Virus record (IMG/VR): IMGVR_UViG_3300025889_000088
Coordinates: 1 to 64,000 of that record
Direction: 5' to 3' (one strand)
DNA: 64,000 nt
Source of the DNA: a virus
Position numbers and translations under genes: made by a program. Positions 1 through 7,843 of this stretch are shown piece by piece. Under the pieces are notes generated by a model. It searched no databases, had not been told where the DNA came from, and worked only from the letters and a program-made list of their open reading frames with translations. Numbering within the stretch: position 1 is the stretch's first letter; the number at the start of each line of letters is the position of its first letter.

Positions 1-277
1 TGACATAGAGTTTGCAACCATCTAAGTCAGTGCCGTGTTTAGCAGCATTGTAGATGGCGTTGCGCTCACCGTGTTCCATATAGAAATATTTGTGAGGACG
101 CTCTTGTGGAACATCGCCAATGTTCATGCCACGTGGTGGACTGTTGTAGCCCGTGCTTACCACGCTATTGTCTTGTCGAACGATAACTGCGCCAGCGTGG
201 GTTGAACTATCCTGTGAACGACTTGCTGCAAGATAACACATGGTCATAAAGTATTGGTCCCAATCAGGTCTGTTCAT
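1..277 (-). CDS. dCMP deaminase, C-terminus outside window
   Basis: Deoxycytidylate deaminase (dCMP to dUMP), feeding the thymidylate synthase encoded at 32184-33104. The reading frame starts at ATG 277 and runs off the left edge. About 92 residues are visible, including the THAGAVIV strand and the zinc-binding/catalytic motif EHGERNAIYNAA (H-x-E). The PCxxC half of the zinc site should lie beyond the edge and cannot be checked. The start overlaps the stop of the next upstream gene as ATGA. The HGE variant of the usual HAE motif occurs in this family. The family call is firm; substrate preference (dCMP rather than cytidine) is inferred from the phage context. Confidence 0.85.
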   Translation of the reverse strand, partial: MNRPDWDQYFMTMCYLAASRSQDSSTHAGAVIVRQDNSVVSTGYNSPPRGMNIGDVPQERPHKYFYMEHGERNAIYNAAKHGTDLDGCKLYV

Positions 278-477
278 AATAATCCTGCCTTTCTGATTTT
301 ATCAACCATTTCTTCATTCATTTCTTTTTCGGCGGCTTTCGTTTCGTCCGTTTCATGTTGCATATCCAAATCAGACGCAATCGCAAATAGGTTCATATTA
401 TCCCATTGCATTGATAATCTTGCTTGTGAATGTTTGTTACCACGAAGGGCACTAACAATCCTTTTCAGTAGTTTCAT
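274..477 (-). CDS. small protein, unknown (67 aa)
   Basis: Not recognised. A basic N-terminus (MKLLKRIVSALRGNKH) is followed by an acidic, probably helical C-terminus rich in Glu, Lys and Asp. It is linked to both neighbours by 4-nt ATGA overlaps (with the 474-740 gene upstream and dCMP deaminase downstream), which supports translation as part of the same operon. Confidence 0.6.
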   Translation of the reverse strand: MKLLKRIVSALRGNKHSQARLSMQWDNMNLFAIASDLDMQHETDETKAAEKEMNEEMVDKIRKAGLL

Positions 478-740
478 AAAAGTTCTTTCTTCATTCGTTG
501 AATATCTTTGTAGCTACATTCATCTTCGATAACAATATCAGCCTCAGTCTCAATCCAGAGTTTAGCACCACATTTCAGTGGATTATCTGGATCGTATACC
601 ATTTTAGAAGGACCGAGAATATCTACTGTTCGTCCGTATTTAGTATCCTTACCTTCACTCACTCTACAAACTGGTAAGTTCACATTGTGCTTGGCATTGT
701 ACTGAATGATATTACGGTTGATGTGGATTAGTTTTTTCAC
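474..740 (-). CDS. unknown phage protein (88 aa)
   Basis: Not recognised. It has a compact beta-rich appearance, with a central VDILGPSKMVYDPDN segment and an acidic region containing two cysteines (C-G-A-K and D-E-C-S-Y). Start and stop overlap the flanking genes by 4 nt, so it belongs to the operon that ends in dCMP deaminase. Confidence 0.6.
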   Translation of the reverse strand: MKKLIHINRNIIQYNAKHNVNLPVCRVSEGKDTKYGRTVDILGPSKMVYDPDNPLKCGAKLWIETEADIVIEDECSYKDIQRMKKELL

Positions 741-1387
741 TCCCCACTATCCTCTTCTTCCCAAACATTGAAGTAACTGCCTTTACCAACAGTATCGCCA
801 CCATCGCTGTCAATATAATACTCATTATCGCCGTCAACATAACGAATGTCTGAAATCAGTTCTTCACCTTCATAATCGCATTCATTGAAAATAAGATTAG
901 ACGGATCAAATGTCATATTGTCGGGTAGTGTTAGAATACCATCCCAAAAGCAACCTTTTTCAATACTCATTCCTTTGAAGTAATACCCTGGTCCATTCTG
1001 ATCGGCAACATACATTTCGGAATATTGAATCTCAATATCATTTTCATCAATGAGGTCTTCAAGATTGCCTTCATAAATCGTATTGATAACCTCTGCGTTA
1101 TATGAATCGGGGTTTTCTTTATCCTCTGGATCAATCTCATTGATAGAAATCCAGCCACTACTGATACCGCAAGAGGTTACATGCTCAATATCATCGTTTT
1201 CATACCATTCACCGAGAACAGCATCTTCTGGAATATCTGGATCGTCTTCTTCATTGTAGCACCAAACGTGTTCTGGTAGATCATCGTCTTTGTCTTTCCA
1301 GTACTCGTATTGTGCTTTGGTGATGGTTCCAAGAACCAGTTCGCCGCCATAGCCACGAACTACAATGTTATAGTATTTGTTACTCAT
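737..1387 (-). CDS. very acidic unknown protein (216 aa)
   Basis: Not recognised. The protein is strongly acidic (runs of D and E, with an EEEDSGE tail) and starts with a short beta-strand-like segment, MSNKYYNIVVRGYGGEL. No catalytic motif is visible. Phage proteins of this composition can be DNA mimics or inhibitors, but nothing in the sequence proves that role. The start codon overlaps the stop of the 58-aa gene at 1380-1556. Confidence 0.6.
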   Translation of the reverse strand: MSNKYYNIVVRGYGGELVLGTITKAQYEYWKDKDDDLPEHVWCYNEEDDPDIPEDAVLGEWYENDDIEHVTSCGISSGWISINEIDPEDKENPDSYNAEVINTIYEGNLEDLIDENDIEIQYSEMYVADQNGPGYYFKGMSIEKGCFWDGILTLPDNMTFDPSNLIFNECDYEGEELISDIRYVDGDNEYYIDSDGGDTVGKGSYFNVWEEEDSGE

Positions 1388-1556
1388 CTTCTTTATCTCC
1401 GTTACAAGGTGGGCATTTGATAGTTGGGTTTTTTCCGTCTAGTTTCTGTGTCCAAGATGTGCTGATGGTAGGAAAGAAAATCACTTTCTTATCCTTCGCC
1501 GCTCGTTCAGTCAGTATCTTTTTCTTCTCTTTGTTGAAATCTATAAGTTTAGTCAT
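1380..1556 (-). CDS. small CPPC protein (58 aa)
   Basis: A short ORF that closes the gap between two operon genes. It shares ATGA with the stop of the 101-aa gene upstream (start at 1556) and overlaps the start of the 216-aa gene by 8 nt. The N-terminal half is Lys-rich; the C-terminal part carries KCPPCNGDKEDE. The CxxC pair could bind a metal or be redox active, but one pair alone is weak evidence. The tight tiling is the main support for a real gene. Confidence 0.55.
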   Translation of the reverse strand: MTKLIDFNKEKKKILTERAAKDKKVIFFPTISTSWTQKLDGKNPTIKCPPCNGDKEDE

Positions 1557-1858
1557 GAGTAGTTTATGTAATATTCAGTTGCGAAGAAGAAACCTGGGGC
1601 ATCGTTTTTCTCAATGGTCTTGGCTACCTGGTGTGGAATAAGCATTGCGTATATACCATCAAGTTCACTTGCTGGCATAATCTCTGCACCGCCAGCCAGA
1701 AAGCCACCGAACTTCTCAGTAAACTTTTCTAATATGACCTCTTCTGCGGTATCGGGATGACAACGCATGATAACCATAGATATCGTCATACCCTCGCCTG
1801 TTCCACCATAGTTAGCACAACACGCATACATCACTGGCGGTTTATAATCTGGACCCAA
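1553..1858 (-). CDS. unknown protein (101 aa)
   Basis: Not recognised. It has a Gly-rich N-terminus with a vicinal cysteine pair (YACCANYGGTGEG) and a helical C-terminal half. It is the first gene of a minus-strand operon that runs down to dCMP deaminase at the left edge. The sigma70-like promoter at 1884-1913 lies directly upstream, and a GAGGTAAC-type ribosome site precedes the ATG. Confidence 0.6.
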   Translation of the reverse strand: MGPDYKPPVMYACCANYGGTGEGMTISMVIMRCHPDTAEEVILEKFTEKFGGFLAGGAEIMPASELDGIYAMLIPHQVAKTIEKNDAPGFFFATEYYINYS

Positions 1859-1883
1859 AGTTACCTCTTACTATTGTATAACT

Positions 1884-1913
1884 ATTATACAAAAAGTTAG
1901 GCGGCTTTGTCAA
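1884..1913 (-). promoter_or_regulatory. sigma70-like promoter
   Basis: On the minus strand, -35 TTGACA (1908-1913) and -10 TATAAT (1884-1889) are separated by 18 bp. Both hexamers are perfect consensus. The -35 lies inside the last codons of the 1897-2514 gene (I-I-D-K-A-A-stop). It would drive the operon from 1858 down to the left edge of the window. Confidence 0.75.
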
Positions 1914-2514
1914 TAATTAAAATGTCTGGATTTTCATCTGCTTCGGCTGTAACCCATTCCCATGCTTGGTCATCAAGTCTGCCGACAAGGATTTTGGTTT
2001 TGATTTCACCGCCGAGTTCACGATTGTAATGATAACCATCTTCCAATGGTTCTACATCTTTCCCTAAAATCTTGGAAGCGTATTTTGCTGAAATAGGTTT
2101 GGCTCCAAGTTCGTCAATAAGCATTTGCTCCATACGGTCAGAAACTTCGGCATACATACGACCTTGAGTGATATCTTCTCCTTTGATTTGGTAAACACCG
2201 TCTTTACCACGAAGGTCATCTTTATCTTTGCGATAGGTTCCAGTGGCTAATGCTTTGCGTCCCATATTGGTGAACTTATAAATGGATGCGGTAACAATCT
2301 CGCCATCTTTCCTGATAAGTTTCCAAATATTGTCTTTTTGAGCAAGTTTCTCAACTTCTCTACGCAAGTCTTCTCTATCGGCAAGGTTTTTGTAACCGCC
2401 AATCTTCGCATATGACTTATGTAGGATATCAGTAACCGTGTCAATATACGGTTCTTTATCTTCTGGTTTGAGTAGATTGACTACTCGTTCTATAAGGAAC
2501 TGCTTTGCTCTCAT
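1897..2514 (-). CDS. CTS-like N-terminus protein, GNAT-like core (205 aa)
   Basis: The function is not established. Residues 1-9, MRAKQFLIE, end in L-I-E and resemble the T4 capsid-targeting sequence removed by the prohead protease ([L/I]-x-E cleavage); the same start type recurs in the next two genes. The core (IVTASIYKF..., then a conserved KALATGT stretch and a YAEVSDRME helix) is reminiscent of acetyltransferase-like folds, but no acetyl-CoA loop can be proven. The C-terminal IKTKILVGRLDDQAW...DILIID looks like a beta strand pair. It is operonic with 2511-2969 (ATGA overlap). Confidence 0.65.
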   Translation of the reverse strand: MRAKQFLIERVVNLLKPEDKEPYIDTVTDILHKSYAKIGGYKNLADREDLRREVEKLAQKDNIWKLIRKDGEIVTASIYKFTNMGRKALATGTYRKDKDDLRGKDGVYQIKGEDITQGRMYAEVSDRMEQMLIDELGAKPISAKYASKILGKDVEPLEDGYHYNRELGGEIKTKILVGRLDDQAWEWVTAEADENPDILIIDKAA

Positions 2515-2969
2515 TCTTCACCCACCCACATTTTTTGTTTATATCCATCGGGCCAAAGTAACAACGACTGAATGGTTCTGTGCCATCCTTCTTGGAGTTC
2601 ATAACCTTCGTTATGCTTCGTTACAATGATTGGTTCATTTGACGGACCCCGTTTTTTTAGTAACTCCAACTGTGTGTTATGTCTTTCATCATCATTTTTA
2701 ACAAAGTTAAGGCGTTCCCCCTTCATCCTTGACATAAGCATCTGTTGTGTGTCTTTGTCAAAGAAAGACAAGGTAACTGTATGTGTCTGTAAGGACCATT
2801 TCAAATCATTCAAGTATAGCCCAAATTCAATATCAAATGATCCTGGTTCATCTTTGTAGTTTTTATACATAAAGTCCTGAACTACGTACTCTGGTACATT
2901 AGGATATTGTTGCTTGAAATAGTCAAGCATTGATTTTCTCACTTCTACAAGGAACTCTCTACTTCTCAT
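2511..2969 (-). CDS. CTS-like protein with ParB/Srx-like motif (152 aa)
   Basis: It begins MRSREFLVE (L-V-E), a possible capsid-targeting peptide. Near the C-terminus, PIIVTKHNEGYELQEGWHRT matches the pattern of ParB/sulfiredoxin-fold proteins (strand, then x-E-G-x-H-R-x). That motif binds nucleotide or phosphate in the fold. The remainder is unrecognised. ParB-like motifs recur in the 940-aa protein at 26216-29038. A role in the virion or early host takeover is inference from the N-terminus only. Confidence 0.6.
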   Translation of the reverse strand: MRSREFLVEVRKSMLDYFKQQYPNVPEYVVQDFMYKNYKDEPGSFDIEFGLYLNDLKWSLQTHTVTLSFFDKDTQQMLMSRMKGERLNFVKNDDERHNTQLELLKKRGPSNEPIIVTKHNEGYELQEGWHRTIQSLLLWPDGYKQKMWVGEE

Positions 2970-4672
2970 TACTTCATACCAAGTTCTTGTTGTAGATCGT
3001 ATAATCTCATATCAGAGAAATCTTCATAGGCGGCGTCTTCATCATAACCAGACCATCCGTAATATGGTTCCTCTACATTAACCTCGCTTGTTAGCCATCC
3101 GCCTTCATACTCAACTTCATCCATAAAGCCTTCATCGGATAGAAGGTCAATCATAATACTGTTATCGGCAACGAGTGAGATAGGTTCGCCAAAACGCCAT
3201 TCCCCACCAGTTTCATCACTCATTAGACGCAGACCGTTTTGTAGGTTTTCTGTTGTACTCTTGAATGCTTTCCACATTTCCTGTTCAGCGCCAGCCTCAA
3301 TCCCACGTAGGATAGCGTATTCGGCAGCAGTCTTGATTTCGTCAAGTTCATTCTCATTGATAAACTCGTAGAAGTCATATACATCTTCTGGTGAAACCTG
3401 TATACGGTCAGGGTCAGTCTTGGCGATATGTTGAATAACTTCTTTTACTTCGCCTTTTAGCTTATCATTCATACCATTGAAAAAATCTTCAAGATGATAG
3501 CTTGTATCTGAACCCCACATATCAAGTGTATCGTTACCATTGAAGTATTTTATATAGTGGTCCATATTGCCGTTTGTTGTTTCACAGAACTGCTCGATAT
3601 CTTTCCAATGGTCAAGTTGATGAACTTTATTCTTTTCATCATAACCATAGTATCTAACACCATTATCCTCTAATGCTTCAAGTTTAGCAGAGATTGCTTT
3701 GGTAACTTCATCACTATCTTTGCCGAACTTTTTAGCAAGGTCTTTGACTGTTCCGAGGGATGGTTTCTTATCAATCAACTTTTCGCGGGTTTCTTCATCT
3801 AAGTCACTTAGTGAAAAGTTATTCTCTGGTGCGTATCCGCCGCCCTTGATACCTTTTACCATTTCATGCTCTAATAGTTTGATGATATATGGGTGATATT
3901 TTGGCTTTGGTTTCTCGTTTGCTCTACCCTTCATTTCTCCAAGATAACCATTCTTATCAATGATGAATGTAAGGTGAGGACGGTATAATCCGTTTGGTAG
4001 TTTTGTTCTTAGGGATAGGATGGTTGTGCCGTCATAGTCTCTCCAACCAACATTACCACAGTGCCCCATAGCATTTGCTTCATCACTGCACCCGCCTCGT
4101 GGTAGATGCCACCAAGCAAGGTTCTCGTTGAACTTGATGATAGGTTTATCGCCTTCCTGTGGCTCAAGTGTGCCTTCTCGTTCTTCTTTCCATTCGTTTT
4201 CATAGTCGTTGAATACATTGACTAACTCTTGGAATGTTTCATTGCCGAATGTATGTTGTTGGATTTTTGGGATTGGTAGAGAAAGTGAGTGTTCAAGCTG
4301 TGAACGCAAGAAGTTGATTTGCGGTACAGCCGCATTTGGTTTCATTTTCTTACGGGTTTTCTGGCTTTCTTTTTGTAGAGCGTCAAGAATAGGCTTTATT
4401 TGTTCACTCTTCTTTGCAGCGTCAGCGGCTGTTGGACCGGACGCTTGTAACTGTGCCTTGTTGATCATTAGGTCAATAATAGAAAGTTTCACATAGCGAA
4501 GGAACCATACTATTCTATCATTCTTTTGTAGGGTTCGCTTTGCCCAAGAAATATTTGGATTGGTCATGGCCCGAATATCATCGTCGTTACCCATTTCCTG
4601 ACCGATCTTTCTTAGACCGTCAAACATAGCCTCATAGTTCTGTGCTTCAAGTAAAAACTCTTTTGCTCTCAT
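2969..4672 (-). CDS. CTS-like protein with PcfJ-like core (567 aa)
   Basis: A large protein starting MRAKEFLLE (L-L-E, possible T4-type capsid-targeting cleavage site). Around residues 187-290 it carries a conserved block: WWHLPRGGC, AMGHCGN (Cys205), ILSLR, a P-x-LTFI strand, GEMKGRANEKP and YHPYI. The GHC...SLR...P-x-x-T...KGR-x-N pattern is reminiscent of the PcfJ-like family core. The same block occurs in the 631-aa protein at 55629-57524, so the two are paralogues. The C-terminal half is acidic and unrecognised. The ATG is preceded by a hairpin containing its AGAGGA ribosome site. Confidence 0.75.
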   Translation of the reverse strand: MRAKEFLLEAQNYEAMFDGLRKIGQEMGNDDDIRAMTNPNISWAKRTLQKNDRIVWFLRYVKLSIIDLMINKAQLQASGPTAADAAKKSEQIKPILDALQKESQKTRKKMKPNAAVPQINFLRSQLEHSLSLPIPKIQQHTFGNETFQELVNVFNDYENEWKEEREGTLEPQEGDKPIIKFNENLAWWHLPRGGCSDEANAMGHCGNVGWRDYDGTTILSLRTKLPNGLYRPHLTFIIDKNGYLGEMKGRANEKPKPKYHPYIIKLLEHEMVKGIKGGGYAPENNFSLSDLDEETREKLIDKKPSLGTVKDLAKKFGKDSDEVTKAISAKLEALEDNGVRYYGYDEKNKVHQLDHWKDIEQFCETTNGNMDHYIKYFNGNDTLDMWGSDTSYHLEDFFNGMNDKLKGEVKEVIQHIAKTDPDRIQVSPEDVYDFYEFINENELDEIKTAAEYAILRGIEAGAEQEMWKAFKSTTENLQNGLRLMSDETGGEWRFGEPISLVADNSIMIDLLSDEGFMDEVEYEGGWLTSEVNVEEPYYGWSGYDEDAAYEDFSDMRLYDLQQELGMK

Positions 4673-4679
4673 AAAAAAA

Positions 4680-4703
4680 TCCTCTGCTGTATTTAGCGGA
4701 GGA
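4680..4703 (-). promoter_or_regulatory. hairpin holding the ribosome site of the 567-aa gene
   Basis: Read on the minus strand, TCCTCCGC - TAAATACA - GCAGAGGA forms an 8-bp stem (one mismatch) and is followed by seven T residues and ATG 4672. The 3' arm contains AGAGGA, the only plausible Shine-Dalgarno sequence, so it would be paired. The loop TAAATACA also resembles a late-promoter octamer. Confidence 0.4.
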
Positions 4704-4761
4704 TGAAAGTTTGTTACGAAAGGAACTTGGTGGGTCTATTTGGCGACCAACCCTATTTTAT

Positions 4762-4769
4762 GATAAATA
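4762..4769 (+). promoter_or_regulatory. late-promoter-like octamer GATAAATA
   Basis: A plus-strand GATAAATA about 60 bp upstream of the homing-endonuclease gene, one base from the T4 late consensus TATAAATA. The 160-nt stretch 4673-4831 holds this octamer, the hairpin at 4680-4703 and the AAGGAG ribosome site before ATG 4832; no other gene is seen in it. Confidence 0.4.
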
Positions 4770-4831
4770 AAAGTGTAAGCCACGATACTGGTAATATCTG
4801 CTTACCCTATAACTGACAAGGAGTTACAGCA

Positions 4832-5269
4832 ATGTACTATTATACTATTTATAGAACCATAAATCAAGTCAATGGAAAGTCGTATATCGGCATGCATAAA
4901 ACTAAAAATCCTAACGATTACTATCTCGGGAGTGGCATACATTTGAAAAAAGCCATAGAGAAGTATGGCAAAGAAAACTTCAAAAAAGAAATATTATACA
5001 TTTTTGACACCAATGATGAAATGGTTGCGATGGAAAAGAAGATAGTAACCGAAGAATACATTTCTGATAGAAATAACTATAATGCTAAAGTCGGGGGAAG
5101 AGGCGGTTTTTCTCGTGAGAACGCTCTGAAAGGTAATGCAGCAGCACACGCAGTCGGCGCACATATTAAAGGTGCGATGAAGGCGAGTGAGACATCCTGC
5201 TTCAAAAACAAGGTTTTCGCCAGTGAATGTGCAAAGAAGTCGTGGGCTAAAAGACGTAACAAAGAATGA
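4832..5269 (+). CDS. GIY-YIG homing endonuclease, Seg-like
   Basis: Free-standing homing endonuclease of the GIY-YIG type. Residues 5-20 read TIYRTINQVNGKSYIG (the I-Y and Y-I-G strands), followed by a Lys/His helix, YLGSG, a KYGKENF block and a Glu (E-K-K-I-V-T-E-E) in the place of the metal-binding residue. The short basic C-terminus (SRENALKGN, KKSWAKRR) is the probable DNA-binding tail. It is one of few plus-strand genes and sits between two minus-strand genes, as expected for a mobile intruder. It is probably intact: the full domain is present and a good AAGGAG site precedes the ATG. Confidence 0.88.
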   Translation: MYYYTIYRTINQVNGKSYIGMHKTKNPNDYYLGSGIHLKKAIEKYGKENFKKEILYIFDTNDEMVAMEKKIVTEEYISDRNNYNAKVGGRGGFSRENALKGNAAAHAVGAHIKGAMKASETSCFKNKVFASECAKKSWAKRRNKE

Positions 5270-5272
5270 CCT

Positions 5273-5869
5273 TTATCCGTGTATGCTGTTGATAGCCTCG
5301 TCAATGAAATCCAATACTTCTTCTTTATGTTCACTGAAACGATGGTCAGCATCGCCAATAACCTTGACATCAGCACGACCTTTGTAGTAGTTTACAGTCG
5401 GTTCTGGATCAATGATGTCATCTTTGCCGCCAACCAAGACACTGATTGGCAACCCATGGCGGTCTTCGTCTACCCGAAATGCCCTGTAAGCACTGATATG
5501 GTCTTCGGTAATAACGATATCTTCGCCACCAACGAAACTCTTATTGGCACCCAACCGTTCTTTCAATCGTGGTTCAGCGTCCAACACAGGGTTCAGCATA
5601 ATCAAACCTGATACTGGACGAACCTCTGGTTTGATATAGTTTGCCAACCAACGAGCAAGAAAACCACCAAACGAAATACCAACGATATACAGTGGTTCCA
5701 AAGGACTTTTGTTGATTAGTGACCGCAGTTCAGCAGACAGTTTGAACGGGTTTGTTACATCATACGTTGGAGTGTATACCCGTTGTTCAGTGCCGAAATG
5801 TTCACGGATCATACGACAAGTAGAACTCTTGTCACCAGATGAACCAAATCCGTGCAATGCGATAATCAT
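5273..5869 (-). CDS. alpha/beta hydrolase, YqiA-like esterase
   Basis: Cytoplasmic alpha/beta hydrolase of the small YqiA/UPF0227-like type. The oxyanion turn LHGFGSS is at residues 5-11, the nucleophile elbow G-I-S66-F-G-G at 64-69, the acid in GGKDDIIDP (about 150) and His176 in GDADHRF, so the catalytic triad is complete. The natural substrate in a phage is unknown. Its stop lies 3 nt from the convergent homing-endonuclease stop. It is translationally coupled (ATGA) to the 57-aa gene upstream. Confidence 0.85.
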   Translation of the reverse strand: MIIALHGFGSSGDKSSTCRMIREHFGTEQRVYTPTYDVTNPFKLSAELRSLINKSPLEPLYIVGISFGGFLARWLANYIKPEVRPVSGLIMLNPVLDAEPRLKERLGANKSFVGGEDIVITEDHISAYRAFRVDEDRHGLPISVLVGGKDDIIDPEPTVNYYKGRADVKVIGDADHRFSEHKEEVLDFIDEAINSIHG

Positions 5870-6039
5870 TTCACTGCTACCACTTCAAAGTCTTCCAGAT
5901 TCACGCCGGTAAGTTTAGAACCAATGCTCTTGGAATGTTTGTATGGTTTGGCTTCATACCATTGACCGAGAATATCCATCGGGGATACAAGCTCAATCGT
6001 GTAAAGCAAGCCATTATTTTTTGAACGAAAAATAGTCAT
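5866..6039 (-). CDS. small unknown protein (57 aa)
   Basis: A short ORF starting MTIFRSKNNGLLYTIEL and ending FEVVAVK. It fills the gap between neighbours with 4-nt ATGA overlaps at both ends (start 6039 with the stop at 6036; stop 5866 with the hydrolase start). No family recognised; the strand-rich pattern suggests a small beta barrel. Confidence 0.6.
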   Translation of the reverse strand: MTIFRSKNNGLLYTIELVSPMDILGQWYEAKPYKHSKSIGSKLTGVNLEDFEVVAVK

Positions 6040-6224
6040 TTCTTATACCTCAATACAACTTTCATTTCACCCGCATCCGTGATTTCCAAGGATGCTTTGC
6101 GATTGCCATGAACCACTTTCAGCGTTTCTAAGAAACCTTTGACGCCTTCATCTTTAGTTTCAAAGTATGCGGCAGTAAGGGCACGGCGGATGGTTCCAAC
6201 AGTCAAGTTAGGTTCATACATCAC
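6036..6224 (-). CDS. small unknown protein (62 aa)
   Basis: Not recognised. Mixed helix then strand (SLEITDAGEMKVVLRY), similar in composition to its neighbours. 4-nt overlaps on both sides place it in the same operon. Confidence 0.6.
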   Translation of the reverse strand: MMYEPNLTVGTIRRALTAAYFETKDEGVKGFLETLKVVHGNRKASLEITDAGEMKVVLRYKK

Positions 6225-6436
6225 AGTTTCTCCGCACGAAAGTCATAGAGGTCAAACATACCGAAATCGTGTGCTTCGGACTTGGCTTTCATAATGCCGA
6301 ACTCCGGCGAACCACGCCAAGTGAAAAGAGCGATTTCAGTACCAGTACCAGTTTTCGCATAGATACCATAGCGGGGAACATCTTCGCTACGCATACGGGC
6401 CAGTTCTTCACGCATCTTCGTAAAAGCTTCGCTCAT
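6221..6436 (-). CDS. small unknown protein (71 aa)
   Basis: Not recognised. A helical N-terminus (EAFTKMREELARMRSED) is followed by strands (IALFTWRGSPEFG). The start overlaps the stop of the 51-aa gene as TAATG. Confidence 0.6.
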   Translation of the reverse strand: MSEAFTKMREELARMRSEDVPRYGIYAKTGTGTEIALFTWRGSPEFGIMKAKSEAHDFGMFDLYDFRAEKL

Positions 6437-6591
6437 TATTCACTCTCCATTCTTTCAAGGCGTTCTTTTTCGCCAGCAGTGTAACCATTGTGATAAAATG
6501 AATGCTGACCATCTTTACACGGACGGCCTTCAAGACCATCTACGAAACCGTCAATCATAGCGGCTTCTGCTTCAAAAGTCAAATCAACCAT
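6436..6591 (-). CDS. small unknown protein (51 aa)
   Basis: A short ORF, MVDLTFEAEAAMIDG...ERMESE, mostly helical and acidic. It tiles the gap 6437-6590 with TAATG overlaps on both sides, which is the main evidence that it is translated. Confidence 0.6.
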   Translation of the reverse strand: MVDLTFEAEAAMIDGFVDGLEGRPCKDGQHSFYHNGYTAGEKERLERMESE

Positions 6592-6875
6592 TATTCAGCA
6601 CCTTCCAGAACAGTTACACGCTCGTCGTATTCCATCATTGAAACTTCCATCGGGACGAAGACTTCTTCACCAAGGCGTGAATATTCATCCAGTTCAACTT
6701 CTTCACCGGAGAAAACTTCACGGGTAACTTTGATGGTGTAGGCTTTGTAGCCCTCGCCGACGATACCAGCATCCGTGATGATGCCTTCAATGAAGCACTC
6801 GCCACGATCAGGCATAGGCTCGAAGTCGTAGGCTTTGATTTTAGAACCGATTGCGATACCTTCAAATTTCAACAT
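6591..6875 (-). CDS. unknown protein (94 aa), promoter-proximal
   Basis: First gene of the operon 6875-5273. The N-terminus MLKFEGIAIGSKIKAYDFEP and the alternating strand pattern suggest a small beta-barrel domain; no family is recognised. A sigma70-like promoter (6907-6934) lies directly upstream. Confidence 0.6.
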   Translation of the reverse strand: MLKFEGIAIGSKIKAYDFEPMPDRGECFIEGIITDAGIVGEGYKAYTIKVTREVFSGEEVELDEYSRLGEEVFVPMEVSMMEYDERVTVLEGAE

Positions 6876-6906
6876 TGTGTAACTCCATCTATCAACTTAT
6901 ATATAG

Positions 6907-6934
6907 AGTATACCACAAAATGAGAGTTTGTCAA
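6907..6934 (-). promoter_or_regulatory. sigma70-like promoter
   Basis: Minus strand: TTGACA (6929-6934), 16 bp, TATACT (6907-6912). The upstream gene (Dam-like) ends 4 bp before the -35 box, giving the recurring GCTTGACA context. It should drive the 6875-5273 operon. Confidence 0.75.
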
Positions 6935-6938
6935 GCGT

Positions 6939-7808
6939 TTATTCAAAGAAATCTTCAAAATTAATGATATTTTTTGATGGATTGAAAAGAAGAATCTCTA
7001 AGGCTTTCTTCGCTTCAAATCCTTCTTCGGTTTTCTTGCGCCGACCAGCAGTGTAAGTGATATCAAATGTTTTCATCATGGCGTTGCGGTTGTCAAAAAA
7101 ACCATCGCCAGCGTCACGATTACACAACCAAACATCTTTGTTTTTCTCAACAATATCGATAACTTTCTCAAGTTCACTATCTGGAAATGCTTGGTTATAA
7201 TCAGCGAAACTATCTCTGTATGGTGGATCGTAGAATGTGAAATCGGATACTGGAACGGCAGACCAATCTCCGCAGGTTATCACTACATTCTTATTGGTTA
7301 GTATTGTATGCCACGTTTCCAACACATCAAGATCATACACAGAATCTTTTTGGTTCAACAGACCGCAAGGTGTTCCATAACGGTTATTGGTATTCTGGTT
7401 GATTTGCCAGATACCATTAAATCCTGTCTTCATCAGAAAGTATAGGGTTGCCGCTTCTTCCGGCATAGACCATTTCTGATAATGGTATGCGTGTTCGTTA
7501 CGAAGACCGTAGTAGTATTTCTTGCGGTCTTCTTTGGATAGCGGAATGTACTTTTCTTGATACCTATCCAGAGTTTTCTTGAACAGATCATAGTCGTTCT
7601 TTATAGCCAGATAGATATTGATAAGTGGCTGATTGATATCGTTAATGTAACTGGTTGTCGGATTATATTTCTCCATAACGTGAAGAAACATAGCGCCACC
7701 ACCAAAGAACGGTTCGGAATATGTTTTAGCAGTTTCGGGGAAGTAAGGCTGGTAGTTTTTCAACATCTTGTTCTTACCACCAGCCCAAATGTATAACGGT
7801 TTAGTCAT
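6939..7808 (-). CDS. dam: DNA adenine methyltransferase, Dam/D12 class
   Basis: N6-adenine DNA methyltransferase of the D12 (Dam-like) class. The AdoMet-binding motif SEPFFGGGAMF is at residues 31-41, the N-terminal LYIWAGGKNKML matches the usual GGK turn, and the catalytic motif D-P-P-Y is at 194-197. Length (289 aa) is normal for the family. Recognition sequence cannot be read. Upstream lies a possible restriction-like nuclease (7844-8707). Alternatives are an orphan methylase that protects phage DNA from host enzymes, or the modification half of a pair. Confidence 0.9.
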   Translation of the reverse strand: MTKPLYIWAGGKNKMLKNYQPYFPETAKTYSEPFFGGGAMFLHVMEKYNPTTSYINDINQPLINIYLAIKNDYDLFKKTLDRYQEKYIPLSKEDRKKYYYGLRNEHAYHYQKWSMPEEAATLYFLMKTGFNGIWQINQNTNNRYGTPCGLLNQKDSVYDLDVLETWHTILTNKNVVITCGDWSAVPVSDFTFYDPPYRDSFADYNQAFPDSELEKVIDIVEKNKDVWLCNRDAGDGFFDNRNAMMKTFDITYTAGRRKKTEEGFEAKKALEILLFNPSKNIINFEDFFE

Positions 7809-7813
7809 ATACT

Positions 7814-7842
7814 ATTATACTATTTTCCTTTTTATGTTGCAA
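7814..7842 (-). promoter_or_regulatory. probable promoter of the Dam gene
   Basis: Minus strand: TTGCAA (7837-7842), 17 bp, TATAAT (7814-7819), then 5 nt to the ATG. The -10 is perfect and the -35 matches 4 of 6. There is almost no leader, and no clear Shine-Dalgarno sequence precedes ATG 7808. Confidence 0.5.
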
Positions 7843-7843
7843 C

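Noticed and set aside
4832-5269. Homing endonuclease as part of an intron or intein
   Set aside because: Both flanking genes are complete and on the other strand, so it is free-standing.
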